Positions 1-6,995 of a DNA stretch of 21,730 bases are shown piece after piece (within the stretch, counting starts at the first letter, position 1; each line of letters begins with the position of its first letter). The notes below the pieces were generated by a model, which was given only the letters and a program-made list of their open reading frames with translations, ran no database searches and was not told where the DNA came from. The DNA comes from an uncultured Eubacteriales bacterium (lineage in GTDB: Bacteria; Bacillota; Clostridia; Christensenellales; Aristaeellaceae), in the NCBI GenBank assembly GCA_900548145.1, contig URJB01000039.1, positions 1 through 21,730 on the forward strand, in the 5' to 3' direction. The position numbers and the translations under genes are program-made.

Positions 1-48
1 GGCGGCCGCACCGTTGGCTCCGGCGTTGTTGCCAAGGTGATCGAGTAA
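1..48 (+). CDS. tuf: Elongation factor Tu, C-terminal end (partial)
   Basis: The window opens inside a plus-strand gene. The 15 readable codons before the TAA at 46-48 give GGRTVGSGVVAKVIE, which matches the conserved end of the third beta-barrel domain of bacterial EF-Tu (typically GGRTVGAGVV followed by a short acidic end). EF-Tu is the GTPase that carries aminoacyl-tRNA to the ribosome. Only the last 15 residues are present, so nothing can be said about the rest of the gene. A strong terminator follows 28 bases later, so tuf appears to be the last gene of its transcript. The call rests on a short but highly conserved peptide. Confidence 0.85.
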   Translation, partial: GGRTVGSGVVAKVIE

Positions 49-76
49 TTTCACGAAGCTGACAACAGCATCGTCC

Positions 77-114
77 AAAACAGCCCCGCGTTCGAAAGAA
101 CGCGGGGCTGTTTG
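77..114. terminator. Bidirectional Rho-independent terminator between tuf and the APH-family gene
   Basis: A perfect 13-bp stem pairs 81-93 with 98-110 around a GAAA tetraloop. AAAA precedes it (77-80) and TTT follows it (111-113), so a U-tract exists in either direction. It ends tuf on the plus strand and the convergent phosphotransferase gene, which stops at 120, on the minus strand. Confidence 0.9.
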
Positions 115-119
115 AATAT

Positions 120-992
120 TCAAAGAGAGGAATACCAACCGGGAACCACTCGCTGAAAACCGTCGTACCAGTCCATGACGTCCCCGGCCTGATGCAGCAT
201 GACCTGAATCTCTTCTTCGCCGTAATCTATGGCCCAGTAAACCGAGGACAACGTGTTGCTCCCGATGTAAAAGGCCAGACACTGCCAGAACGCCGGGGGC
301 GGATCCCCGTCAAAATATCCGTCCACCATGCCGGAGGCAAAGGGGGGAGCAACCTGCGCACACCACACGATGCGGTTGAACTCCTCCCATGGGTCGCCAA
401 AATCGAAACGGTCAAAATCAATAACGATCAGCTGGCTGCCGCAAAGCATCATGTTTCCGATGTGATAATCTCCATGCTGAAAGGTTTGAGGGCGGCCCTC
501 CAAAACCTCCCGGTGCTCGGTCAGATAGCGGATCACCGTGTCATCGCCCGAAAAACGCAGCCCGCAGCCACGGTATTTCTGGATTTTCGCATTGGCTTTG
601 CGCCCGAAGCGACTGGCCCAGTCCTCCTGACCGGCGGGCGCGGGAATGCTGTGAATTTTTTGCAGGATACGGCCTGCCTCGATCCCCAGCGCATATTGAT
701 TTGCCGGAGAAAGTCCGGGGATGACCTCGTTTGCGTCTGCGCCGTCGATCCAGGTATAAAAGGTATAGGTGCCGCCTTCCCATGAGCCGAATTCTACGGG
801 GAGACACATGGGAAGGCCGGTTTCCGCCACGCGGCCCAGCAGGTCAAACAACTGCCGCCGCGTCCCGCTTTTTTCATGGGGCGTGAACCGGAGCAGGTAT
901 TTCGTCCCATCAGCGGTTTGCGCGCAGAATTTTTTGTCGCAGGACCAGCCTTTATGAATGGGCTCTTTTTGTACAATGGCGTTCCAAAGCAT
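120..992 (-). CDS. Aminoglycoside phosphotransferase (APH)-fold kinase family protein
   Basis: This 290-aa soluble protein has the small-molecule kinase fold of the APH/choline kinase superfamily. Visible motifs are the catalytic Brenner loop HGDYHIGN (H173, D175, N180) and the metal-binding DFD (D192-D194), followed by a W/E/F-rich segment typical of the family. The N-terminal lobe contains the expected YLLRFTPHEK strand with a lysine. Such enzymes phosphorylate aminoglycosides, macrolides, amino sugars or other alcohols; the substrate cannot be read here. I chose the ATG at 992 because CGGAGGAAACGT lies directly upstream. An upstream in-frame ATG at 1106 would overlap acpS and has no such site. 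It is the last gene of the minus-strand run and is separated from acpS by a hairpin. A real antibiotic-resistance role is possible but unsupported. Confidence 0.85.
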   Translation of the reverse strand: MLWNAIVQKEPIHKGWSCDKKFCAQTADGTKYLLRFTPHEKSGTRRQLFDLLGRVAETGLPMCLPVEFGSWEGGTYTFYTWIDGADANEVIPGLSPANQYALGIEAGRILQKIHSIPAPAGQEDWASRFGRKANAKIQKYRGCGLRFSGDDTVIRYLTEHREVLEGRPQTFQHGDYHIGNMMLCGSQLIVIDFDRFDFGDPWEEFNRIVWCAQVAPPFASGMVDGYFDGDPPPAFWQCLAFYIGSNTLSSVYWAIDYGEEEIQVMLHQAGDVMDWYDGFQRVVPGWYSSL

Positions 993-1027
993 ACGTTTCC
1001 TCCGAAAAATGAATGAGAAAATCAACG

Positions 1028-1054
1028 GGGCTGCGGCAGTGAATACCGCAGCCC
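1028..1054 (-). terminator. Intercistronic hairpin between acpS and the APH-family gene
   Basis: A perfect 9-bp GC-rich stem (1028-1036 with 1046-1054, 9-nt loop) starts 12 bases after the acpS stop in the minus direction. It is followed by CGTTGATTTTC rather than a clean U-run. It may be a weak terminator or an RNA-stability element that lowers expression of the last gene. No promoter is evident between it and the next start. Confidence 0.45.
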
Positions 1055-1065
1055 TGCAAATCGTT

Positions 1066-1443
1066 TCAGGCCCGTTCGATGACCGCCACCGCAGCGGCAG
1101 CCCCACCTTCGTGGGTCAGGCTCAGATAGATCATTCCGCCGCCCATGGCGCGCAGCTTTTCCGCCGCAGCGCCGGTCAGCTTGTAGTGGGGAGCACCGTT
1201 TTCATCATGGCACACGCCGATTTCCCGCAGGGAAATGCCGCCGCTTAATCCTACGCCCATGGCCTTCAGCAGGGCTTCCTTGGCGGCGAACATGGCGGCG
1301 GCGCTCTGTGGGCCAGCCTTGTCTCGCTGCGCAATGTAAGCCTGTTCTTCCTCCGTGTAATAGCGGGAAAGAAAATTGGCGTGGGTCGATATGGCTTTTT
1401 CAATGCGTTCCACCTGACACAGGTCGATACCAAGCCCGATCAT
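1066..1443 (-). CDS. acpS: Holo-[acyl-carrier-protein] synthase
   Basis: This 125-aa protein transfers the 4'-phosphopantetheine arm from coenzyme A to the serine of apo-ACP, activating it for fatty acid synthesis in the cytoplasm. The length fits the small trimeric AcpS class. The sequence shows both signature motifs: N-terminal GIDLCQVERI, with the metal-binding Asp7, and FAAKEALLKAMG, with Glu56 and the CoA-contacting lysine. The C-terminal LSLTHEGGAAAAVAV segment matches the family's final beta strand. Its ATG overlaps the TGA of the upstream peptidase gene (ATGA at 1440-1443), so the two are probably translationally coupled. Confidence 0.97.
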   Translation of the reverse strand: MIGLGIDLCQVERIEKAISTHANFLSRYYTEEEQAYIAQRDKAGPQSAAAMFAAKEALLKAMGVGLSGGISLREIGVCHDENGAPHYKLTGAAAEKLRAMGGGMIYLSLTHEGGAAAAVAVIERA

Positions 1444-2402
1444 GGATGCTGCACCGCCCAGAGCGCATTTTGAATGGCGCGGGCTGTCACTTCCGCCGCA
1501 GCGGCGCAGAGCTGCACCGGGTTCACGTCTGCGTCAATGCGGCCGGTGCCCAGCGCAAAGACGGTGTCGCCGTCCATCTGGGTATGCACCGGACGGATGG
1601 TGCGGGCGTAGCCATCGTGGGCGCAGGTAGCCATGCGCAGGGCCTGCGCCTTGGTCAGCACTGCGTCCGTGGCGACCACGCCGATGGTGGTATTCTGGCC
1701 GGAGGGGGTGCCGATCTTCAGCATTTCCGGGATGGGCGCACTGCCGTAGAGCAGATGGTCGCACAGCACCGGCTTGCCGTCGGCCAGATGGCCGCAGGCC
1801 AGTACCTTATCAGTATTGGCTTCGTAAACGTCGCCGCAGGCGTTGACCGCGACGATAGCGCCCACAGTCACGCCGCAGCCCAGCGTGATGCTGGCCGTGC
1901 CGATGCCGCTGGGGGCGGGAACCGTACCGGGAATCAGCTTGCCCACCGTCGCGCCCGTGCCAGCACCGAACGCGCCCTGACGGACTTCCTTGCCGGCCTT
2001 TTCACAGGCCTCGTAGCCCATGGCCGCATCCGGGCGAACGTGAGCGTCGCCTACCTTCAGATCAAACAATACCGCCGCAGGCACGATGGGCACTTTGCAG
2101 ACCCCCATGTCCACCCCGGCTCCGTGCTCCTCCAGAAAACGCATGACCCCGGCGACGCTGTCCAGCCCGTAGGCGCTGCCGCCGGAAAGCACCACGGCGT
2201 TCACCCGCTCCACCGTGTTCTCCGGTTTGCAAAGGTCGGTTTCCCGGGTGCCCGGAGCCGCGCCCCGTACATCTGCCCCCATGACCGCGCCGTCGTGACT
2301 GCAAAGCACGACGGTTACGCCTGTTTTGGCCGCATCGTTCTGGGCCTGCCCCACGCGGATGCCATGCACTTTGGTAATACTGCCTTCAAAAAGTTGCTTC
2401 AT
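1440..2402 (-). CDS. P1 family peptidase (S58, DmpA-like N-terminal nucleophile hydrolase)
   Basis: This 320-aa protein belongs to the P1/S58 peptidase family, self-cleaving enzymes that include L-aminopeptidase/D-Ala-esterase DmpA and beta-peptidyl aminopeptidases. Visible marks are the N-terminal ITKVHGIRVG with GVTVVLC, the glycine-rich LSGGSAYGLD, the long GAGTGATVGK loop, and NTTIGVVATDA near residue 237. In this family the precursor is cut before a Ser or Thr that becomes the N-terminal nucleophile; here Thr238 is the likely candidate (inference). There is no signal peptide, so it is probably cytoplasmic. The start is supported by AAGGAGG seven bases upstream of the ATG at 2402. It lies 27 bases after the membrane-protein gene and overlaps acpS by four bases. 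The natural substrate is unknown. Confidence 0.88.
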   Translation of the reverse strand: MKQLFEGSITKVHGIRVGQAQNDAAKTGVTVVLCSHDGAVMGADVRGAAPGTRETDLCKPENTVERVNAVVLSGGSAYGLDSVAGVMRFLEEHGAGVDMGVCKVPIVPAAVLFDLKVGDAHVRPDAAMGYEACEKAGKEVRQGAFGAGTGATVGKLIPGTVPAPSGIGTASITLGCGVTVGAIVAVNACGDVYEANTDKVLACGHLADGKPVLCDHLLYGSAPIPEMLKIGTPSGQNTTIGVVATDAVLTKAQALRMATCAHDGYARTIRPVHTQMDGDTVFALGTGRIDADVNPVQLCAAAAEVTARAIQNALWAVQHP

Positions 2403-2429
2403 GAGAAAACCTCCTTATGTCGTGATGCT

Positions 2430-3749
2430 TTATTCAAAACGATCCGCCGCAATCTTTTCCACGCCGAAATAGCGGGCGGCCGCCTGATTCAGCCAGCTTT
2501 CCGGATCCGGCCCCAGCTCGATGTTGACGAACATATCGTACTTGGAACGGCTCAACACGCCGAAGGTGTGAATGTCAGTCTCACCTTCCTCCCGAAGGGC
2601 AACGATCTCCGCCGTTCGCGCCTCGTAAAGGCGGTAACGGTTGTAATCGTTGGGGAGCGCCTGCAGCATATCGACCGCCAGCAGGGAACAAAGCAGCAGC
2701 GAGGCGCCGTTCAGCGCCCAAGCTGTCTTTGGCCCTTCCAGCGTCGGCAGTAGTAAGGCGCAGGCGGCGATCATCAGAATGACCGGCCAGAATACGATCC
2801 GCAGGGGATAGTAGTTCGCCAGCGTCATGGCCCCGTTGCAAAGGAACGCCGACAGGGCGGTCAGGCATGCGAAGATCCGCCGGTCGCGGGTCTCCGGCTG
2901 CGTCAGGCTGATTCCCAGCAGCACGGCAAAGGCCACAGTGGGAGCAAGCAGATAGCGTTTCCAGTTTTGCAGCACTTCCACCAGCCGTTCCAGATAAACG
3001 CCGAAGCCGGTCACACCGCCCGCCACGCGCTCCCGCTCTCCCGGCGCGGCCATGAGGAAGACCCAGCCCGCCACGATACAGAAGAGAACGGGCAGCATCC
3101 AAAACGTCCAGCGCTTGTGAACGAAACGTTCCGCCAAAAAGCACAGCCCCAGCAGGAACGCGAAAGCCATGGAAAAGTTTTCACTGGTGTTGCCCACCAG
3201 CAGGGCACCCAACGACAGCAGGATGACCTTGCCGATACGCGGGGCCGCAGCCTGATCGATCAGCGCATTCCGAAAGGGAATCAGCATCCAGACGGCCAGC
3301 GTTCCAAACCAGAGATAATTCAACGCCCCGGACATCCATAGAACCGGGCTGCCGAAGTCCGGCAGAAGCAGGAAGACGGGACAGCCGACTAATAGCAGCA
3401 GCCGCACATCATGGCGCCGCGCACCGCCCGCCAGCCGGTACAGCCCCAGCACCAGCAGCACAAAAACCGCCGCGTTGCAAAGATCAAAAATGAAATTTGG
3501 CAGCATGGCGAACAACTGCACGAAAAAGTGCGCCGCATAGCGCCCGTTCATCACCTTGCCGTGGGCAATCAAGGACGGAATCAGCTGATCGAGCCGCGTC
3601 ATCCGTTCGCCGGTCAGACAGCTGAAGGCATAATAGTAATCGTCCATGCCGAAGGGCGTAAACAGATTGAGCGCCAGCATCAGCAGATAAAGCAGCAGTA
3701 AGGAGGCGATAAACAGCCTTTTTGACCCTTGCGGCGAAATGGAGCACAT
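2430..3749 (-). CDS. Polytopic membrane protein, DUF6056-like
   Basis: This 439-aa protein is strongly hydrophobic, with roughly ten or more predicted membrane segments from residue 12 onward (for example FIASLLLLYLLMLALNLF). It resembles the DUF6056/GT-C-like group: an early acidic motif FGMDDYYYAF in the first extracytoplasmic loop, followed by NGRYAAHFF and WMSGALNYLW. In GT-C lipid-linked glycosyltransferases an Asp-Asp in this position is catalytic, so a role in transferring sugars to surface polymers is a reasonable inference, not a demonstration. The soluble C-terminal tail (DIHTFGVLSRSKYDMF onward) is probably extracytoplasmic. I chose the ATG at 3749, preceded by GTGAGGGAAAAGAA. The longer reading frame to 3839 would begin inside the upstream repeat. 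Confidence 0.7.
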   Translation of the reverse strand: MCSISPQGSKRLFIASLLLLYLLMLALNLFTPFGMDDYYYAFSCLTGERMTRLDQLIPSLIAHGKVMNGRYAAHFFVQLFAMLPNFIFDLCNAAVFVLLVLGLYRLAGGARRHDVRLLLLVGCPVFLLLPDFGSPVLWMSGALNYLWFGTLAVWMLIPFRNALIDQAAAPRIGKVILLSLGALLVGNTSENFSMAFAFLLGLCFLAERFVHKRWTFWMLPVLFCIVAGWVFLMAAPGERERVAGGVTGFGVYLERLVEVLQNWKRYLLAPTVAFAVLLGISLTQPETRDRRIFACLTALSAFLCNGAMTLANYYPLRIVFWPVILMIAACALLLPTLEGPKTAWALNGASLLLCSLLAVDMLQALPNDYNRYRLYEARTAEIVALREEGETDIHTFGVLSRSKYDMFVNIELGPDPESWLNQAAARYFGVEKIAADRFE

Positions 3750-3832
3750 TTCTTTTCCCTCACGATCTTTTGAGTTTGAATCAAAACTTCGGCGGCGTCG
3801 ACAGAGTCGTTCACTTTGACGGGAAGCTGCGC

Positions 3833-3977
3833 CACCCAATCACCAGAAAGCTACGCCAGACCCGTGAGCCGTGGCACCCGTCGTGCCGCGGCGGTAAAAC
3901 CCCGGCCAACTGTCTTTTCTCAGAGCACCCCGCGCCCTATGGGCGCGGTTCGGAGTCCAGAGGCGCTGCTCCTGGCG
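3833..3977 (-). repeat. Structured intergenic repeat, copy A (degraded)
   Basis: This segment aligns with copies B and C over the shared 20-mer TTGGCCGGGGTTTTACCGCC (minus-strand reading) and flanking stems. It keeps the CCGCGCCC-ATA-GGGCGCGG hairpin but has mismatches in the other two stems: CCGCGGCAC against GTGCCACGG, and a broken outer stem. It is in tandem direct orientation with copy B, offset by about 175 bases. With copy B it fills most of the 3750-4112 gap between birA and the membrane-protein gene. No protein-coding gene is supported here. Confidence 0.85.
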
Positions 3978-3978
3978 C

Positions 3979-4154
3979 GAGGCCCGTTGCCGAGCGGCGG
4001 TCTGTGTCACCCAATCAGCGGGAAGTCACACCAGACCGGCGAGCCGTGGCACCTGTTGTGCCACGGCGGTAAAACCCCGGCCAATCGCCTTCCCCTCGAG
4101 CGCCCCCGCGCCCTATGGGCGCGGTCCGGGGTCCAGGGGCACTGCCCCTGGGGT
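3979..4154 (-). repeat. Structured intergenic repeat, copy B (overlaps the birA 3' end)
   Basis: This is a full-length copy of about 175 bp. Read in the direction of birA transcription it begins with a palindromic stem (CCAGGGGCAGTGCCCCTGG). A CCGCGCCC/GGGCGCGG hairpin follows, then the conserved 20-mer shared with copies A and C. Next come a perfect CCGTGGCAC/GTGCCACGG hairpin and a less paired tail ending near GGGCCTC. Its upstream edge at 4154 falls exactly at codon 277 of birA, so the last 13 codons and the stop of birA lie in the repeat. Confidence 0.9.
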
Positions 4155-4982
4155 GTAGCCCATGAGACCGCGGACGGATACGTCGCCGCAGACGACCACC
4201 CGTAAAGAGCCGGAAGCATCCCGGACTAAGAGCGCTCCTGCGTCGTCCATGCCCTCCGCTTGACCGATGTATTCCTCCGTGGGCGCAATGACCCGTACCG
4301 TAGAGCCGATCGTCACCGAACGGGCACGGTATTCCGGGAGGATGGCGGGAAGCCCGCCCGCCTCCAAGCGGTCGATGACCCGCTCCACCGCTTCCAGAAA
4401 GGCGGCTAGAAGCTCCCGTAGAACCACGGGCGCGGCGGCGGGATCGCAGCGCTGTTTTTCCAGAAAAAGCGACGTGGCCGACGCGGATAGCTCCGGCGGA
4501 AACTCCCGCTGATTTCCGTTGAAACCAACGCCCATGATGACGCAGAGCCGTCCCTCCGGGTCAAAAGCCCCCTCACAGAGAATGCCCACGCACTTCCGCC
4601 CGCTGATGACCACGTCGTTGGGCCACTTGATGCCCGCTTTCAGGCCGGGACAGACCTGTTCGATGGCCTGCGAAGCCGCAACTGCCGCCCCCAGCGTGCA
4701 GAGGGGAATCTGCTCCGGCGTAAGACGGGGCTTGAGCAGCAGCGATACGGGCAGCGTTTCTCCCGCAGCCGCTTTCCAGACTCGCTGAAGCCGCCCGCGC
4801 CCGGCACTTTGAAAGTCGCAGACCGCCACGGTGCCCGCGGGCGCGCCCTGACGGGCCAACTCCTTCAGCAGGGTGTTGGTGGAGGGAATCTCTTCTTCGT
4901 AAATGATCTCGCTTTTGCCCACCCAGCGGGTGGACAGGCGATCCTTCAGCCATTGGCCGGAGGGCAGCAGACGGTCGCTCAT
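4113..4982 (-). CDS. birA: Biotin--[acetyl-CoA-carboxylase] ligase (single-function BirA)
   Basis: This enzyme activates biotin with ATP and attaches it to the biotin carrier protein of acetyl-CoA carboxylase and related enzymes. Signature regions are visible: STNTLLKELA, the biotin/AMP loop GRGRLQRVW (residues 61-69), KWPNDV (119-124) with the catalytic lysine, GILCEG and GVGFNGN, and a C-terminal SH3-like region ending in GDVSVRGLMGY. It has only about 25 residues before the catalytic domain, so it lacks the DNA-binding domain of repressor-type BirA. Oddities: Gln66 occupies the usual second Gly of GRGRxGR, and residues 277-289 (TPGAVPLDPGPRP) are encoded by repeat copy B, a foreign-looking tail after the normal family end. 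The ATG overlaps the queH stop (ATGA at 4979-4982). Confidence 0.95.
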   Translation of the reverse strand: MSDRLLPSGQWLKDRLSTRWVGKSEIIYEEEIPSTNTLLKELARQGAPAGTVAVCDFQSAGRGRLQRVWKAAAGETLPVSLLLKPRLTPEQIPLCTLGAAVAASQAIEQVCPGLKAGIKWPNDVVISGRKCVGILCEGAFDPEGRLCVIMGVGFNGNQREFPPELSASATSLFLEKQRCDPAAAPVVLRELLAAFLEAVERVIDRLEAGGLPAILPEYRARSVTIGSTVRVIAPTEEYIGQAEGMDDAGALLVRDASGSLRVVVCGDVSVRGLMGYTPGAVPLDPGPRP

Positions 4983-5548
4983 AGCTTGCCCTCCTCCGGC
5001 TTCGGCTCAGCCTTTTTTTTGCGCTTGCGGTAGCGGTCTTCCTCGCTGAAAATGCAGCCGCAGTATTTTTGCATATATAGCCCCAGCTCCCGGGCCTTGT
5101 CCTGCCCCTGACGGAACCACGGACGGAAGTCCCGGTACAGAAGCTCCACGCCGTATTTGGCCGCTTCCTCCTCCGCAACCTGCCGCAGCAGTTCGTGATT
5201 CTGGTACGGGCTGACAAACAGCGTGGTGCAGATGTGGGTAAAGCCGTTTTCAGCGGCATAGCGGGCGGTCGGCTCCATCCGCATCCGATAACAGTTGACG
5301 CAGCGGCCGTCGATGTTGTCCGCCACGGTCTGAACAAAGGGGCGCAGACCGTAATCGCCGTGCAGGATCAGTTCCAGCCCGATGTCTTTGGCATAATCGA
5401 CCAGACAGTTTTTCCGGCTGCGGTATTCGGTATAGGGGTGAATGTTGGGATTATCCCAGAAGCCCACCGGCTCAATGCCCTCCTGGCGAAGGGTCTCGAT
5501 GCACATAATGGAGCAGGGGGCACAGCAGATATGCAGGAGCAGTTTCAA
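4979..5548 (-). CDS. queH: Epoxyqueuosine reductase QueH
   Basis: QueH (formerly DUF208) reduces epoxyqueuosine to queuosine in the wobble position of tRNAs; it is the cobalamin-independent replacement for QueG. This 189-aa protein shows the family cysteines: HICCAPC near the N terminus, CVNCYRMRM in the middle and KYCGCIFSEEDRY near the end, expected to bind the metal centres. The C terminus is a Lys/Glu-rich tail. I chose the TTG at 5548 because AAAGGAGAGGA lies just upstream and the product then begins MKLLLHICC, as in homologues. The in-frame ATG at 5577-5575 has no ribosome site and overlaps the -10 box of the gene's promoter, so it should lie outside the transcript. It is the first gene of the minus-strand run. 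Confidence 0.94.
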   Translation of the reverse strand: MKLLLHICCAPCSIMCIETLRQEGIEPVGFWDNPNIHPYTEYRSRKNCLVDYAKDIGLELILHGDYGLRPFVQTVADNIDGRCVNCYRMRMEPTARYAAENGFTHICTTLFVSPYQNHELLRQVAEEEAAKYGVELLYRDFRPWFRQGQDKARELGLYMQKYCGCIFSEEDRYRKRKKKAEPKPEEGKL

Positions 5549-5573
5549 GAAATGTCCTCTCCTTTCGCCTTCC

Positions 5574-5602
5574 ATGATAGCACAATCGCGGGTCCATTAC
5601 AA
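5574..5602 (-). promoter_or_regulatory. Sigma-A type promoter for queH-birA
   Basis: On the minus strand TTGTAA (5602-5597) and TATCAT (5579-5574) are separated by exactly 17 bases. Predicted transcription starts near 5567, giving a leader of about 19 bases that contains the AGGAGAGG site before the TTG start at 5548. Confidence 0.75.
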
Positions 5603-5610
5603 AGGAGATT

Positions 5611-5637
5611 TTGTTTTGGGGCAGTTTATGGTATAAT
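5611..5637 (+). promoter_or_regulatory. Extended -10 promoter for the CHAP-domain gene
   Basis: TATAAT at 5632-5637 is preceded by TGG, forming an extended -10 (TGnTATAAT). A weak -35 (TTGTTT, 5611-5616, 15-base spacing, or TTTTGT at 5609, 17-base spacing) lies upstream. Start of transcription would be near 5643, just before the GGAGGGAGA ribosome site at 5652-5660. Confidence 0.75.
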
Positions 5638-5667
5638 CGGAAGGAAAACACGGAGGGAGAGATCGTT

Positions 5668-6678
5668 TTGCGCAGAAAGGGAATTTGTTTATTTCTGGTG
5701 GCGCTGTTTTTTTGGGCGGAGATTCCGTCGGCTATGGCCGCGGAGGATTTGACAGCCTATTTTGAGGCGGCTCGCGCGGCTTTGGAGACCCCCGCTCAGC
5801 AGGCTTTGACGGACGGCGAATGGGAGCTTCGCACCGGGGAGACGGTGGCTGCGCCCTTTGTATCCACGGAGGTGATCCCCTATGATGAGCAGGCAGAGCG
5901 GCCATTGCCCGCCTTGGAGGGCGAGCTGATCTCGGGGGACGAAAGCATTCTGTCCGTCTCGGAGGACGGCATGGTCACAGCACTTTCAGCGGGGGAGACC
6001 ACGCTGACATACCGCACCGCTGCTGGGGAGCAGGTCTTGAAGGTCAGCGTTTCGGACGACGCCATGCCTCAATTGATCCGCAACTATCTTTACGTGCTTC
6101 GCCGGGAGTTTACGGAGGTGCAGAGGGCCCGTCTGCCCAAGTATAACAAGTATGCCAAGTGGTACTATCGCAAGAAGAATGAAGTAGGCTGGTGCTCGGT
6201 CTTCACCATTTACTGCGCCAACGCCGCCGGGGTGGAGCCTGTGAAAAAGGGCGATGTGGACAAGGAAAACCCGCCGGAGGTACAGTTCCTTCGGGAAGGG
6301 CAGGTAGGCAATCAGTACGACGGTTTCCTGTCCATGGGGCGCTTTGTGGGCATACCCCAGCCGGGCTATCTGGTGATTTATGCGGACATGAGCAACGAAT
6401 ACCGAACCGTACACATCGGTTCGGTGGTGGACGTGGAGGACAGGGGAGACGGGGTCTACGCCGTCACCACCATCGAAGGCAACATGTCCAACTCGGTCAA
6501 GAGCTACTCCTATCTATACGACAGCAAGTTGGACAATCATCTGGTGGGGGTGGAAAAGGGCCTGCGTCTCCGCAGCAACATGGCCGAGCGTCCCGGATCG
6601 GAGCAGGTCGATCCCCTGATCCAATACGCCCTTCACACAGACCATTGGTCGGTCTTCGGCTTCTGCCAAACCTGGTAA
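5668..6678 (+). CDS. Secreted Ig-like (BIG2) and CHAP-domain cysteine hydrolase
   Basis: This 336-aa protein begins with a classical signal peptide (MRRKGICLFLVALFFWAEIP, likely cut after SAMA near residue 24). Residues about 70-130 form a bacterial Ig-like group 2 domain (SVSEDGMVTALSAGETTLTY). From about residue 165 there is a CHAP/NlpC-like amidase region: GWCSVF with Cys176 as probable nucleophile, VHIGSVV with His249, and IEGN (Glu270, Asn272) completing the site. CHAP enzymes cleave peptidoglycan amide bonds, so it probably remodels the cell wall or separates daughter cells. I chose the TTG at 5668 because GGAGGGAGA lies seven bases upstream and the signal peptide starts there; the frame extends to an ATG at 5611 inside the promoter. 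The TAA shares two bases with repeat copy C. Confidence 0.85.
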   Translation: MRRKGICLFLVALFFWAEIPSAMAAEDLTAYFEAARAALETPAQQALTDGEWELRTGETVAAPFVSTEVIPYDEQAERPLPALEGELISGDESILSVSEDGMVTALSAGETTLTYRTAAGEQVLKVSVSDDAMPQLIRNYLYVLRREFTEVQRARLPKYNKYAKWYYRKKNEVGWCSVFTIYCANAAGVEPVKKGDVDKENPPEVQFLREGQVGNQYDGFLSMGRFVGIPQPGYLVIYADMSNEYRTVHIGSVVDVEDRGDGVYAVTTIEGNMSNSVKSYSYLYDSKLDNHLVGVEKGLRLRSNMAERPGSEQVDPLIQYALHTDHWSVFGFCQTW

Positions 6679-6850
6679 GGGCAGTGCCCTTAACCCCGGA
6701 CTGCGCGCCGCAGGCGCGCAGGGGTGGTTAAGAGAAAGCAAGTTGGCCGGGGTTTTACCGCCGTGGCACGGAGGGTGCCACGGCTCGCCGGTCTGGTGCG
6801 TTTCCTCGCTGATTGGGCGGAAAAGATCGCCGCTCGGCAGAGGGCCTCGC
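6677..6850 (+). repeat. Structured intergenic repeat, copy C
   Basis: This copy has the same architecture as copy B and the same orientation relative to the gene before it. The first palindrome AAGGGCAGTGCCCTT (6677-6691) uses the last two bases of the CHAP gene stop codon. An outer TTAACC/GGTTAA pairing encloses CTGCGCGCC-GCA-GGCGCGCAG. Then come the shared 20-mer, CCGTGGCAC-GGAGG-GTGCCACGG, and a tail ending near GGGCCTC. Stem two differs from copy B on both arms while staying paired. The 6679-6995 interval holds this repeat and then about 145 bases of rubrerythrin upstream region, with no supported gene. Confidence 0.9.
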
Positions 6851-6931
6851 AGCTCGCGGGGCTGGTGTAGTTTCCCGGCAAAGTTTGGGAAAAGAAGCGG
6901 GAACGCCCATGAAAACGGGTTCATCGGGGTA

Positions 6932-6946
6932 ATTCTTGGAAAGAAT
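6932..6946. promoter_or_regulatory. Possible operator upstream of rubrerythrin
   Basis: A perfect inverted repeat, ATTCTT-GGA-AAGAAT, lies 50 bases before the rubrerythrin start. It sits in an AT-richer patch, where a peroxide- or metal-responsive regulator could bind. It does not match the PerR consensus as I know it, and no convincing -35/-10 pair could be placed around it. Confidence 0.3.
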
Positions 6947-6995
6947 ACAAGATAAGGAATGCTGGAGAGATTTCGGCAGCAAGGAGGAGAACATC

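Noticed and set aside
120..992. Calling the APH-fold gene an antibiotic-resistance determinant
   Set aside because: The Brenner and DFD motifs define only the superfamily; there is no mobile context and substrate residues are not diagnostic by eye.
1308..2753. 481-codon plus-strand frame across acpS, the peptidase and the membrane-protein gene
   Set aside because: It crosses three well-supported minus-strand genes and shows no family features.
3833..4154. CRISPR-like array from two tandem repeats
   Set aside because: Units are about 145-175 bp with multi-hairpin structure, only two in tandem, with no short repeat/spacer pattern and no cas genes.
4007..4219. Small Trp/Pro/His-rich frame, with a similar one at 6743-6955
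   Set aside because: Both peptides are translations of the repeat element (the shared WHGSPVW-like string), not independent genes.
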